The notes: generated from the sequence alone by a model not told the origin. Positions 1-12,305 are shown, numbered from the stretch's first letter. The stretch: 64,000 nt of DNA from Actinernus sp. WN-2022 (GCA_030867875.1 JAOWCC010000569.1:186001-250000), one strand, 5' to 3'. Made by a program: numbers and translations.

Positions 1-223
1 GGCTGATCAAAGCCAGGTCCCGGCTAATCCACAGATCGAATTGGAATTTAGCGTGTTGGCTTTTGCGGAGGGAGGAAAACCGGAGAACCCGGAGAAAAAC
101 CCTCTGAGCAAGGGCGAGATAGCAACAAACTCCACTCGCATATGGCGCCCTATCCGGGAATCGAACCTAGGCCACAGAGGTGAGAGGCGAAGCGCTTAAC
201 CACTGCGCCACCCTGGCTCCCCA
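1..223 (-). repeat. tRNA-derived SINE, cut by the window edge
   Basis: On the minus strand a tRNA-like head starts near 223. It contains a pol III A box (TGGCGCAGTGG, 200-210) and a B box (GGTTCGATTCC, 157-167) at tRNA-like spacing. The acceptor end is not closed as a tRNA and the sequence runs on into a body (1-145) that is not tRNA-like. This fits a tRNA-derived SINE of the kind common in anthozoan genomes. The 3' end lies outside the window. Confidence 0.75.
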
Positions 224-224
224 T

Positions 225-497
225 AATGTGACCTTTCCTGACCCATGACGTCTGGGTCGATTCCTGGGTAGACGTCATCTCATTAATGCATTACTCTCCA
301 TGGTGCCTTTCTATCACAACAACATTGATTTATAGAGAATATACAGATAATGTGAGTTGTTAGTAAAGAAAAAAGTCATTTTAGTCATGTTTAGTGTTTA
401 TTCAAATTTTTGCAAAGTCGAATTAAAGAGATGACGTCTACCCAGGGATCGACCCAGGCTTTTACTTACGCGGTCATGGGTAAGGAAAGGTCACATT
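225..497. mobile_element. MITE-like inverted-repeat element
   Basis: Both ends read AATGTGACCTTTCC in opposite orientation. The arms continue imperfectly through GATGACGTCTACCCAGG-type sequence on both sides. No coding capacity is visible between the arms. It directly abuts the SINE. Confidence 0.6.
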
Positions 498-1244
498 TTA
501 ACAATTTCAAACAAGCGTAGAACATAGAGTATTCTCTGTAAACCAAAACTTTCTTCACAGAAGCACTCAAAACTTGATGTAAAATCGATATTTATGATTT
601 TAAAATATAAACTTTAGGCGCATTTTAAACCCACGTCTACAAAAACTTTACAGCGGATTTGTTTTCGATGCAATTGTAACCACCACGTGTTTTTTTTAAA
701 TAAGGAGCCATTAACTTAGTTAAGGAGGCTCGAAGGTGTTATTAATAACTTGAGATTAGGTACTTTGAACTTGTGTGGGCTTTTGCGTCCAAGTATGCAA
801 GGGGTTTAACTGTAGCATATTAATATATCAAAACTACTTAAAGGGTGATATCTTTTTATTGATTTGATGATATCGGTTGCCATGGCAACATATCGGCCTC
901 GTCAAAATCCGCGCGGTAAAATTCTTCTGAAAAACTATTGAAGTAAGGGTTAATCAATGGCCAAGTGTGATATGTGATTTGTCATGGCGATTGATTAACC
1001 ATTACTCCATTTATTCAGTTTATTATTCAACTGATGGCTGTCAGAGTGTCATTAACATGTCAAACGTGACCGAACTGTATAGTTGTGTTTGCATAGCCTC
1101 ATTAGCCTGCTTCATGAATGTCCCAAGGCCTGAGCCAAGCTAGAAGTAAAGTTGGGCGGTTTTCAGTGAAGTTTCAAGTTATTAGCATCGAATTTCGGGT
1201 ATGTTTCGAGGTCACACTTCTAGCGGCAATCTCCATGGAAATTG
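498..1244. other. AT-rich stretch without a gene
   Basis: No supported coding region. A weak imperfect inverted repeat is present at about 944-1006 (GGTTAATCAATGGCCA against TGGCGATTGATTAACC), probably another decayed element. Confidence 0.5.
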
Positions 1245-1566
1245 CTAGCCGCCTCCGCAGGCAACTGTCGATATAGAGGTCTGGGACCTAGAAACCGCCA
1301 TTTTGAAAATCCTATCAGCTCTTCCAAATATGGAATTTTCCTAATATGGAAGAGGCCGCGGGAAGTTCAAAACGACACTTTTGCTTGCTATTTTATTGAT
1401 ATGTCATATGACGCCGGGATAATATAATACAAATTTGAATTACCGGGTTTCCTGTGGTGGAAGGATCATCTGAGCAGGCTTCCTGTGGTTTCAGGTGTGG
1501 AACCCGCACAGGAATCCCGGTCCGATGATTATTTTATCGGAAGTTGCCTGCGGAGGAGGCTAGGCA
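1245..1566. mobile_element. short terminal-inverted-repeat element
   Basis: The left end CTAGCCGCCTCCGCAGGCAACT (1245-1266) is matched in inverse by AGTTGCCTGCGGAGGAGGCTAG (about 1543-1564). The interior also contains self-complementary GGAAGAG/CTCTTCC pieces. No transposase is present. Confidence 0.5.
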
Positions 1567-1741
1567 ATAGCCCACTTCCGCGATATGCTTTACTTGTCAC
1601 GCACAAAGGTTTCAATACGAGGCTCCGTGCTAAATTAAATTAATTCTTTTCACAGGGAAAAAATAATTTAATTTAGCACGGAGCCTCGTATTGAAACTTT
1701 TGTGCGTGACAAGTAAAGCATATCGCGGAAGTGGGCTATTG
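1565..1741. repeat. long near-perfect hairpin
   Basis: Two arms of about 78 bp (1565-1642 and 1664-1741) are nearly perfect reverse complements around a loop of about 21 bases. Nothing is encoded. The high arm identity suggests a recent foldback element or recent gene conversion. Confidence 0.8.
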
Positions 1742-1825
1742 CATGCTTAGCTTGTGTGACCACGACCTTAGACGTCGCGTTGAAGAGAGTTTCTCTGTTC
1801 GTTTAAACTTTGGTTCACCATCTAA

Positions 1826-1971
1826 TAGACCTTTACCGCATTCCGCTCCAATGCCCACGAATAATGGCATCAAGTCGAGATTGGAGTATACATTTTCATG
1901 CGTTTACCGTATTTTTGTCTACCCCAATCTCGACTTGGTGTCATTGTTCGTTCGAATGCGGGAAAGGTCTA
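1826..1971. repeat. imperfect inverted-repeat element
   Basis: The outer arms TAGACCTTTACCGCATTC and GAATGCGGGAAAGGTCTA, and the inner arms ATGGCATCAAGTCGAGATTGG and CCAATCTCGACTTGGTGTCAT, pair with each other. The open frame running across this segment is a by-product of the repeat. Confidence 0.6.
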
Positions 1972-2468
1972 GTCAACATTTAATGAAGCAGTTTTAGATA
2001 AAACACGTGCTGCGAGTTTATTAAACGGCTTCAAAAACTTATAATGGTTGCTTTATGAACCATTGAACCTTTGTATTTACAACGCCATGCAAAATATTCG
2101 AGTATAAATCACCGCCTGCGATTACGAACATCTCAAGGGAATGACATGAATAAATTACCATACTACGGCGTTTCGCAATGCTGAAAGCATTGTGTGATAA
2201 AGTACAAGCTAGGACAAGAATAACCTGCATTTGACATCGATAAAGTTCAAGAATTGGAAAGCGATGTGACTGACACTCCGGCACAGAATATGAAGAGGAT
2301 GTTTGTAAGTTTGGTTTAACAAGTAATGGTAGTTGGATAACTTCATTTTAAAAATATTATCTGTGTATCTCGGTAGAGTCTGCTGATATTAGTAAATTTA
2401 GTGCAAAATTTGTTATTTAGCTCCCTTATGTTCCGTGTACTTTTTGTTATCTTTGGGTCTTTATCAGT

Positions 2469-2554
2469 GAATTCTTAATTAGGATGAAACTTTATATAAA
2501 ATTTCATGTTCATTAGTATTCTTTATATAAAACGTTCATCCTAATTAGCAATTC
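2469..2554. repeat. small inverted repeat
   Basis: GAATTCTTAATTAGGATGAA is matched inversely by TTCATCCTAATTAGCAATTC with an A/T-rich centre. It is a small foldback element or remnant. Confidence 0.5.
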
Positions 2555-2794
2555 AATGAGAAAGCTGAAACAAAAATAGAAATTCCAAGAGTTGGAAGGT
2601 GCTTATCCATTGTCTCAATCATTAATCCCGTTTCCCCCTGGGACAGAATTCAAATCCCTCCGCGGGCTTTTTAGAATGATGAGATTTTATCAGGTATAAA
2701 GGAGCATGCGCGTGACTGATTTGCTTCATCTGATTGGACAAAATGCTCATTAATTATTCATGCCTTTTTGAAGAATAAGCAATAATTTAATGAC

Positions 2795-3050
2795 GTGCCC
2801 TTTCTGTACCATTGAAAAGGAAGATGAAAAACATTTTCTCACCAATTGTGGACTTTACTGACCTAAAAAGGCAATTGACTAAGATCTGAGAGAACAGAAC
2901 AACCTCCAATTTCAACACCTAACTGCTGACAAGCAATTTTGGCTACTAATAAATCCACCAAGAAAATTAATGAAAACTATTTCGAAATATATTTATGATT
3001 GCTTCCAAAAGAGAGAAAAGGCACTGCCTTAGATAGGTAGCTTTTCGTTT
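2795..3050 (+). pseudogene. fragment of a non-LTR retrotransposon ORF2 C-terminus
   Basis: Conceptual translation near 2800-2880 gives a CPFC-x6-EKHFLTNCGLY pattern. This resembles the cysteine/histidine tail that follows the reverse transcriptase in many animal non-LTR elements. The frame then breaks (TGA after TNCGLY), and further downstream pieces resemble the end of such an ORF. It is a dead fragment; the family cannot be named from this length. Confidence 0.45.
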
Positions 3051-5848
3051 TTATCCAGTCTATTATCATTGGACTCGCACTCATGTAAACGTCTTTTTAC
3101 AAAGTACCAATAAACAATCACTGTATGCCTGTCTGTCTTAGAGTAATGATCATCATTACTTTAAAGCGATTTGACAAGTAATCATAATCATTACTTCAAC
3201 CTCCAGAACGCCTTGCATTCCTACAATCTCGCGGACAAAATCTGTTGAGAAATATTATCTTGAGGGACTGTCATAAATTCGCAGGGGGATGGGGTTGGAG
3301 AAGGAAATCAAAAAGTCTAAAAATATATAACCCTTCCCCGACAATAAGAATTAAATAGTATGCCCCTCCCCCTCTTTTCCCTCGCAATGCCTGCTGGGAT
3401 CAGGATTTTCTGGACCCAGCATGCTTTGCATGATGTTACTGTAACCAGGAGTCTGGTTCCACGGTCACCACCCTGCGTTCATACTACCTCACCTAGAGTA
3501 CTGTTCGCCTGACCTCATTGGCCTTACACCAGGCCTCTCACAAAAACCATCTCATACGCTGACTTACTTATTTCTAAATTAGTGCGAAAACCAATCAGGT
3601 GCGACATATTATACCACGTGTTGACCTCCATAAACGCCAATACAAAACTCTTGATTATCGAACTCGAACACATAACTACACTACGTCATCAGTTCTATAA
3701 GTGTTCCAGTTGAATAACCTATAGTGTTGTAAGTGCTCCAATTCAATAATCTAGTGTTGTACATAAGTGTTCTAGTTCAGTAGGCATTAATCACCCCGCA
3801 CTGAAATATCCAAACCAACTCTCCACTTTTAGCCTTGAAATGTAAAAGAAATAATTATCTAATTGAATAAAATCATTCATTATTTGATTTGCTAAAAGGA
3901 CTGTTATCTAGCTATATTATTTTTTTACCTTTCAGTATATGTAGCCAGTAGTTACGACTCCCAAGTTTTAGTGACCGGGTTTTCTAAAGTTGCGCCTTCA
4001 TTCGAGTAGATTGCCAGGCATGGAACGCTCTGGAAAACGTTTACACCCCATTTCATCATCGAATATGAAGTATACTGGCTGGAATACTAGATTCAGACAA
4101 CTCTTGTTTCTCCTTTGATGTTTTTGGCTTTCGAAATCGCGCCATCTCAGGTTAGAAGAGACGAACCTCACCCGGCAAACTAAACTACATGCAAGAACAT
4201 GCAACTGACTGAACTTGTAAAATTTGAAATGCAAACTTCAGCTAGAAATCATAGTTAAAACATTGTTGTTTTAAAGTACAAAATGAATTATTCCGGATTA
4301 TTATTCAGTGAAATAAATATTGCACTCAACTAGAACATAAGAAGCCTCGATAAATTTATAGAAATGCTACTCTTGTTAAAGTAAATCTTGATTTATTTTG
4401 GTTATATTGCGTTTGAATAGTTATGTTTGCGCTTTAGAAGTAATTTACAAAATTCGAGTCCCAGTTGTATCGCAAACTCAACGAAGCGGCTCGGATCTGT
4501 ATCTACCGATACAACACCGCCTTTCATTTTGTAATAGCACTTCGTAGAATTGAAAACGTTAGAGCATCGGCGCTATGTACAGTCTCTAGTCTTACTCCAT
4601 AAGTACATCTATAATATTGCACCTACTTGTATTCAACTGCTTTTTTTCTGTATGCTGCAGTGTATATAACCTTAGGCTTAGAGGGAACTTTATACTTCTT
4701 AATCAACCGTTGTAAATACACACCATCTGCACAATTTCTTCAAATATATTACTACTAGGCTCTGGAATAGTCTCCCAGATTAGGCGTACACCTTTACTAC
4801 CTACCTTTAGATCTGTGCTTCATCACCGACATCACTTATTATACAAAAGCATGCTGGTGGAGACAAATTACCTATTTTTAAATTCTACGTTATATTTGAA
4901 GCTTATCAAAGTGACTTTACGAAGAAAAAAAAGGAAATAGCTTAATTCACAAGCACAAAGAAATTCAGCAAATGTCTGTGATGACATCACATCATTAGCA
5001 TATTGGAAATATAAACCTTTATATCTCGTAGACGCAACACCCAAATCAAGCCGGAAGTATTCTACCGTTGGACTATCCACTTCATGTACAATCGATATCA
5101 AAGATAACTGGCTAGGGCTTATATGCACTTTAACAAGCTTACTTAATCACCCAAATCAATTTATGCCTGCCACTTTCGTTCCGAATGACACACATATACA
5201 CACTTAATTATGAAGTTATTTCCACTTTTGTTTATTATATTATATTGCGCGTGTTATACACGTCCTGTTCAGATACTATTTTATCACGTGTTACTCTATA
5301 TTAATATATTAGTTATATTAATATAAATAGTTATATTAGTTATAACTAATTACCATTCAATGTTGTATCTGCGTACTTTAACGATTTATTCCGTGTATTT
5401 TTCTCTAAGGATATAATTTAATGTCGTTTTAAGTTTTACATTTCTCTTTTCACATTTATTAACTTTGTAATTTAGCACGTACACATTTAAACGAGCCTCG
5501 AGTTCACTCTGTGAAACGTGGATAAATAACATACTACTACACCTTTTGCCCTTCATTACCAGAATATACCGGCATTTTCATTAGCGTCTGAGAACTTTTC
5601 ATTAACGCGAAAGTGAAATCATTTTAGCGAATGAAGAATCATATTAATTATTAACATGTTCATTAAGGATTTTTGCATTAAGACCAACATTCGTTAACGC
5701 CAATCAAGTTTCATTTCAGTGGGAATAACATTCTTTAATGTCAATGAGTATTCATTACCACCATTAGTATAATCGTTAACAACTATACAATTTCAATTGC
5801 GTAACGCTTTTTCATGTACGATTTTGAAGTAAAACAACGTGTAACCTT
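3051..5848. other. AT-rich intergenic DNA, no gene recognised
   Basis: Short open frames (for example 3998-4234 and 4868-5128 on the minus strand) have no recognisable domain and no convincing splice context. The block 5280-5350 is almost pure A/T with repeated TTATATTA steps. I see no RNA gene. Confidence 0.5.
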
Positions 5849-8343
5849 AAAGTGCCTATGAAGTGAAAAATTCGACCTCGTTTTCATTTCATTTTATTAA
5901 ATTTTAGTCTTGCATAAGTCATTTTGTGCAATTAAAAATAAATTTGGAGAGCGCGAACATTTTTTGCTGTTGAAGTCGGGCATAATTGTCGAAATCATGC
6001 GACAATTTGTATGCATTAAAGATGTGATAATTACATGCGTAACGTCAGTTGGTTTGCACATTTATATTCACCAAAGTAAAAATATGGCCCACGGCAAGGC
6101 ATCTTTGAGAAAGAATATGACAGATGGCAAGGCCCCTCAAGTAAAATATATTTAGAATAGATGCTTTCCGACGTAACAACGTCTAGTCGGAAAATGTCTT
6201 CGTTTCGGCTCGTAGCTATTTTGTCACTTTAAGCGAACTCATTAGTCTTCCTTTGTATTTCTAGCATTGCATATGCATGCCTTATGTAGAAAAGGGCATA
6301 ATCTCTTATTGTCTGCCTCTCGCTTGTTGGACACTAATCCAAATTTAAGATGTTTTTTGTTTTGGCTTTAGCCCTCGAAGCCTTGTACGATTGCATTCGG
6401 TCGAGGAGTACGTTGCCAGAAAAATTTTTCCACATAGCAAGACGTGGTTTTATGATGGTTTTCCGTACCGGTGTCACAGCGATTTCGCCATCGCTAGTGA
6501 ATTCGCCCCCCCCGGGGCGAGATCGCTAGTGAATTCGCCCTCCCCGGGGCGAGATCGCTAGTGAATTCGCCCCCCTTCAGTGAATTCGCCCGGGGCGAAA
6601 TCGCTAGTGAATTGTACTCGTAATTCTTATTGAAATCGCCCCGCCTCAGAAAATAGAGGCAGTAGATGTCAACGTACTGAATAAAAAGTGTTTTTTTAAT
6701 AAATCTAAAGTATTTTTTTAATAAAATGAAGTGTAAGACCCCTACTACTACTGACTACAAAAATACGCGAGTCGGTAACACTCCTTTTCTTCGGAAAGTC
6801 ATTTCAAATTCTTCCCGGATTTGAATTAATTGTACTGCTAGAACTGTACTGCAAAACTTACCGCCGTTTTATTTTCTCATTAGTCAATAAGCTGTTTATC
6901 CAGAAAGGTTTTCCTAGTTAGAACTGATCTAATTACCGAATTAACAAGCGCCGTTAGCTCAATTGAAATAGAACAAAGCACGCGAGTCGGTAACGCTCCT
7001 TCAAAGTTCTTTCGAAATAGATGGATCAACGCGCGCATTAACGGGTTATCAAAATCTTACATAGCACGATAATTACGACAACTTCATTATGGTTTTCATG
7101 CATGAAAAAATCATCAAATTGATGAGTTCCACTCGCTACAAGCCCACCGTTTTAAATCTTAATTAGTTCATTAGCTTGTTTATTCAGGAAGTTTTCACGC
7201 GAGTCGGTAACACTTCCTTTATTCGGCAAAGTCTTTTCAAAGTAGGCGGATTTACGGGTTGTCAAAAACTTTAAGTGTCCACAATAATTACATCATCTAC
7301 ATGTTGGCTTCAGGCAAGAAATACTAACAACTAATCATTCGAAGATTGACGAAGATTGCAGAATCCCTTGTCGAGTTTCTTGTTGCACTGCTCGCGCGAA
7401 TGAAAATTGCAGCGTTTACCGTAGCTTTACGTTTACCGTAACGAATTTTGTCGAAGAAAAGTGAAGCGTGAATTTTAAAATAAAATTGAATTACATGCCT
7501 TTATACACATTACTGATAGCTTTTTGCCGTACTATTCTCCACGTCCAATACATTACAGTAGTAATAATAAGGAAAACATGTATTCATAACCTTTTAAAAG
7601 GTTGAAGGGGAGGGGGGGCGAAATCGCTAGAGGGGGGCGAGGAAGGGGGGGCGAATTCACTAGCGATTTCGCCCCCCGGGGGGCGAATTCACGGGGGGGC
7701 GAAATCGCTGGTACACCGGACAACGTACACAATTTTCTTTAGACATTGTTGTTGTTGTATTACTTTTGAGATATTCTGTATTTGATTTTAGCTTGAGAAC
7801 TTCTTATTCTCAGGTGATTATGTCATTGGTTGTTCAACCATCCTTTTAGGATGGATATATGGTTTTTGGAATGTTTACTGCATTCCTTCATGTCATGTTA
7901 AAGATGGTTATGATTTTGTAATATAGTTTTAAGTATAATTTAATGTTTAGTATTTAACGAAGTTAAGTTTAAAAAAAAAACGTTTGCTGCTGTCCACCAG
8001 GCATCCGGAACTGTCACACTCCACGGAGTCTTTGCGTGTTTTATATATATTATGTGTTTTACGTTTTTTGTGCATTTGCGGAGTATTGAAATGAATGAGT
8101 TAGACAAAAAAAACTGTATTTTATATTATTTACGAAGACGAATATAGATGTACAAACCAACTGACGTCACGCATGTGATTAGCATAATCTTTATCGGCAT
8201 AAAAATTGACAATTATGTATAACTTCGACAAGGAGAAACATAATGTTCGCGCTCTCCAAATGTATTTTAATTGCACACAATGACTAAGGGAAGAATTAAA
8301 TTAAATAAAAATGGGGTTGATTGTTTCACTTCATGGGCACTTT
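5849..8343. mobile_element. 2.5-kb element with long imperfect terminal inverted repeats
   Basis: The left end AAAGTGCCTATGAAGTGAAA and the right end TTTCACTTCATGGGCACTTT are inverse copies. Complementarity continues inward for roughly 200 bp, including the GGAGAGCGCGAACAT (5946) and ATGTTCGCGCTCTCC (8242) pair. The interior is occupied by a second inserted element (6467-7719). No intact transposase is seen. Its termini resemble those of the foldback element at 24711-25165, so both may belong to one superfamily. Confidence 0.65.
6467..7719. mobile_element. nested element with GAATTCGCC/GCGATTTCGCC subterminal repeats
   Basis: The ends CCGGTGTCACAGCGATTTCGCC and GGCGAAATCGCTGGTACACCGG are inverse. 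Beside each end lie runs of short repeats combining GCTAGTGAATTCGCC and GGGGCGAGATCGC (6480-6612 and 7612-7715), with C- or G-homopolymers. The centre has two tandem-like blocks with the CGCGAGTCGGTAAC motif (6766, 6980, 7198). No coding capacity is visible. It sits inside the element at 5849-8343. Confidence 0.6.
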
Positions 8344-8584
8344 GAATTCGGAAACAAAGTTGTGCAAATCGTTTTCGTAGAAATGGCGTTTAGATATTCA
8401 TTAACAGATATTCATTAAAAATAATTCACTGATTTCAATTACGTAATGATTTTAGGACTTTGAAGTACGTAAAACAACATGTAACCTTAAATTCAGGAAC
8501 AAAGTTGTGCAAATCGTTCTTTCAGAGATGGCGGTTAGCCGTATTCCGAACCGGAACATAATGAGAGGATAGTAAGGCCTTCGA

Positions 8585-8850
8585 ATACGATCATGAAGAC
8601 TATCTTTGGTTGCAGATACATTAGGCGTTCACAGGTCTACAGCAAGAAACATTGTGGCAACGTACATCCGCGAAGGTGAGTTGATGAAAGGCCGCGTGGT
8701 GGTCGCAATAATGTCAAATGGATGATGAAATGAGACTGCCTGAGTGACCTAATCAATGAGAACTGCATCCTTACTCTCAGTCAAATTAACCAAGAGCTTC
8801 GAAGAAGACAGCCAAGAAAACCAATCGTACATGACAGGACAAGGAAATAA
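8585..8850 (+). pseudogene. degenerate transposase N-terminal fragment
   Basis: In two frames joined by small shifts, the conceptual product has a helix-turn-helix-like STARNIVATYIREG segment and then a PRGGRNN segment followed by LINENCILTLSQINQELRR. This layout resembles the paired-type DNA-binding part of Tc1/mariner-like (IS630 superfamily) transposases. Stops and shifts show it is dead, and no catalytic part is present. Confidence 0.45.
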
Positions 8851-8859
8851 GGCATTTGT

Positions 8860-10720
8860 GCGTAATTTGATTGATGAGACATACAAACATTTACAATTTT
8901 GAAAAAAACTGAAAATTGTTTGGAAAGCTTTCGTAGTGTAGATAGCGGCGGATCGCGCATTTGATTATCGAAACCTCATTTCAACCCCTTCAAAAACGTT
9001 TGTTGAATCTTGCACTTCAAGTTACTCGTTACGAATGGAAAAAAAAGCTGTCACCTTAGAAACTTTCACCTGAAGGGGAAAAGGCATAACATTGTTGTCG
9101 AACTCATTAGTTATTCATTAGAGTTCTGGTCAATCGGAGACTGCATTCAGTCACCTGGGTGCTTTTTAAATGGACTTTGCCATGGTGACGGAGACCATTC
9201 CCATTACCATTGGACTTCCCTGATACAGAATCCCATTGTTTTAGGGTTAGGTTTTGTATTGTTTAGGGTAGGCTATTGTTTGAGTAACCAATAACATTTC
9301 AGGTTGCAAACAGTGAAGTCTGCCCCAATAAACTGTGTAAATATACAGTATTCAAGTAAAATAATGAAAATACTTTCAATCAAACATTGAAGGTGGGGGA
9401 TTTAACTGTTTTAACCAACCAATCGAACACTGACTCCATACATGCGTACTACCATGACCTAGCCCCTTTAAGGGGGCTAGTAAAAAGAACAAATTTGCGA
9501 TAGTTTACGGGCTAGCGCCTCGTGAAAGGTGGTAAATAGGGAACTACTATAAACTATGTTATTGATACCATGGTAGCATCGGATTCTTTTGTTCTGCGAG
9601 GCACATTTAAACCACTAATTTTCCCTGATGGGAGGGATATTTAGAAATATGCATATCTCTAAATTTCCTCTGCATGCGTAATGAGGGAAAGTTAGAAGAG
9701 AATGCAGGCTGGAAGTGAGAGGGTCAAAAGCATCAACTCCTGCTCCCCTCTGGCACTACTAGCCCTGCGCTCCCGGGTGAAAAATACTGAATCCAAACTG
9801 ACCTGTCTTCCTTATACCCGTTATATACCCGAAGCGGCCTCGGGACTTTTACAAATCTTCCCTCGGCCTCGGGGCAATTTAAATCTCTAATACCCCTCAT
9901 GCCATGGTATAACTAATAAGTAAACTTGCCAAATCTGTAATTTAAAATGAATGATGATTATGTGGGTCAACGTACACGACTCTAAGTTGAAGTTAATTTA
10001 TTTATATTTGGATTACTGAGGCCATTTACACTTATAACATCTTATATGAATTTTACGACTCTTCGATGTTTGCGTTAACAGGCACTGAAAAAATACATGT
10101 ACCTCGACGACAATCCAGCTGTAACACTCTAGTATGAATGATCGCTCAGAATTCAATCTCGATACTTACCGGTGTTTGTTTACTGATCAGAATGGATAAC
10201 GTTCACTTGAAATCATAACCTAACCTAATAAATACATACGATATTAGCAGCGCCAGATTTTGCTAACTAAAACCTCGAACTTTCAGTAAGAACCGATAAA
10301 GGATATGAATATCACAAGCCTACCTACTGTTCTATATGTTTATATTGATGCTAATCCTATCGCATCTACTATTTTGACACCGGTAGGTGTCTATATTGAC
10401 ACAACTGTTCGTAAAACCGTTCTATTCAAATTTTATATTCGTATTATCTTGAGAGTTTTCTTTGTTATCGCTTTATCAGCAGTCCATAGAAATACATCCA
10501 CTCCTCTCATTGTAATCCTCTTAAGATTTGAAAACAATATTTGTAAACATTGAAGCAAAGAACTGTTAAACAGTTTTGTTTGATTGTTATTTGCAATAAC
10601 CGAAATGCACGAAATGTGTCAAATACAAATATAAGGAAAACTATAAGAAAAAAGACAATTAGATCAGTTAAACGCTAATGTTCTTGTTCAGTTTAATTTC
10701 GAACTCTCCGCTTGCAATCT
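8860..10720. other. intergenic DNA, no gene recognised
   Basis: Small open frames (9010-9294, 9702-9890, 10305-10553) are unsupported: no domain, no splice context. The stretch 9640-9900 has CCTCGGCCTCGGG-type short repeats. Nothing else is recognised. Confidence 0.45.
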
Positions 10721-10917
10721 AGGCTGCGTTCGATTGACCGTATTCCGGAATAAGAATACACAGAATTATCACTACAACTCGCTTATATCGGATTTTTTAG
10801 CCACTGGAATATCTACCAAATGTATCTTAATATTATGTATCAGCTTACGGTGCAAAACGTATATGAACCAGTGATTTCGAGAGACTATTCCATCTATTAT
10901 TATTCGCCAAATCGAAG
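10721..10917. mobile_element. MITE copy, one end decayed
   Basis: The left end GCGTTCGATTGACCGTATTCCGGAATAAGAATA matches the terminal repeat of the complete copy at 14354-14576, and the interior also matches in inverse order. The right terminal repeat is decayed. The element ends about 10 bp beyond the stop codon of the ankyrin gene, so it probably lies in that gene's 3' untranslated region. Confidence 0.65.
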
Positions 10918-10927
10918 TTCGGTATCA

Positions 10928-12070
10928 CTACGTTTTTGGAGGAGTTCTGATGGCTGGGCATTTGGCTATTCTGTTGACCATTTTGTTCCCCGCGGACGGG
11001 GAATCATCAGAATCCGTTTTTAGCATTCCTTGTGTACTTAACATGTTTACAACTGTCCGCTTGTTGCTGGTCGTTTTGTACAATCCTTTTAGTTTGGTAC
11101 TCGCCTCGCTGACCTGCGCGAGTGATACTTTGCCCTTTCCTTGAGACAAAACTTCTTCATCTGCAAATGTCGTCTCGCTTGAGGTGTCTACATCCATCAC
11201 GGACTCCCTGTACTTCACTGGTTTGTAGCCCTTACGGTACGAATCTGTCGTCTGTTGGTTGTAGATCATGTAAAGCTTGGAGAGGTCCTGCTGCACCGGT
11301 GTACACGGCTGGAAAAAACTAGGCACGGAAATTCTCTCAGGTGCCGTAACCGGCCGCGTGTACCGAGGTACAACTTGTGGAAGGAAACTCCGTTTGCTTT
11401 TGGCACTAGTTACTTTTTTGTCCTGTTTACCTTGTTCCGTTGTCTTCTCTCGCGTACTTTCAAAATCACGAAGAAATGCAGAAGGAATGTGGAGGCGTTT
11501 TCTTCTTCTCAGAAGCCCTTTCTTCCACTCCTGTGCACTCTTGTGAAACTCACCGTCGCGAACTTGCAGTGAAGCTTTACCGTCCTGTATGAGTACCTCT
11601 GCAATTTCGAGTTTTTTGTTTTTAAGAGCGTAAATAAGGGGAGTGTCCTGTTTAGAGTTTAGCGTATCAACAGTTAAACCATAACTTTTAATTTTTCTGA
11701 CCAGCTCCTTGACAACCGTCACGTCGCCAGCCGTAATGGCATGGAAGAGCGCCGTATTTCCATCACAATCGGCCAAATTCAAGTCAAAATCGACAAACTC
11801 CGTGAAAAGATGAACCAGTTTATTTCTGCGCATCAAGCAAGCGTACGACAAAGCCGTTCTTCCATTCTTGTCTTTGATTCCAGCATCGGCGCCATTCGCA
11901 AGAAGAAGTTTTGCCATTGCACCTGACTTCTCCTCGTCATCAACGAAGCACATTTCCATCAGTGGCGTCTTTCCGCCATTCCCTTTACCGTTAACATCTG
12001 CTCCAACTTCTACTAAGAGTTTTGCTTGGCGCCATCGCCTGAGAACTACAGCCTGCATAAGAGCAGACAT
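10928..12070 (-). CDS. ankyrin-repeat protein (possibly ANKRD34-like)
   Basis: A 380-residue uninterrupted frame begins with MSALMQAVVLRRWRQAKLLV. Residues 1-170 hold about five ankyrin repeats, recognisable from helix-loop signatures such as LLVEVGADVN, GKTPLMEMC, LLLANGADAG, NGRTALSYAC, GNTALFHAI and TPLIYAL. The second half is unordered, basic and Ser/Thr-rich, with stretches such as RRRKRL and KSKRS, and ends in TPPKT. An N-terminal ankyrin block, a long disordered tail and no introns recall the vertebrate ANKRD34 group, but this is only a resemblance. Ankyrin repeats bind partner proteins; no enzymatic motif is seen. The chosen ATG is the first in frame and has a purine at -3. The frame is isolated, with no neighbouring gene within 3 kb. 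A MITE lies immediately past its stop codon. Confidence 0.85.
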   Translation of the reverse strand: MSALMQAVVLRRWRQAKLLVEVGADVNGKGNGGKTPLMEMCFVDDEEKSGAMAKLLLANGADAGIKDKNGRTALSYACLMRRNKLVHLFTEFVDFDLNLADCDGNTALFHAITAGDVTVVKELVRKIKSYGLTVDTLNSKQDTPLIYALKNKKLEIAEVLIQDGKASLQVRDGEFHKSAQEWKKGLLRRRKRLHIPSAFLRDFESTREKTTEQGKQDKKVTSAKSKRSFLPQVVPRYTRPVTAPERISVPSFFQPCTPVQQDLSKLYMIYNQQTTDSYRKGYKPVKYRESVMDVDTSSETTFADEEVLSQGKGKVSLAQVSEASTKLKGLYKTTSNKRTVVNMLSTQGMLKTDSDDSPSAGNKMVNRIAKCPAIRTPPKT

Positions 12071-12305
12071 CCCGAGATGTTGCTCCTCTAGGTTTCAGAT
12101 CACCAAAGCCACGAGTTTTGTCAGTCGTTCAGCGCGCGTGTGTTTTGGCTTGTTCTGGCTATTAGTTTTAAGGTCAACTGCTGCTAATACCACGGCCATT
12201 TACATAAATTGGGGAGAAGCAACCAATCAGATACTTCGGCCGGTAGAATTCTCCAGGCAGGTGCCAAACAAGACGCTTTCCAGTCCTCCTCGTAAATTGA
12301 GATAA

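Noticed and set aside
150..223. A tRNA gene on the minus strand
   Set aside because: A and B boxes are present but the sequence does not close as a tRNA and continues into a SINE body.
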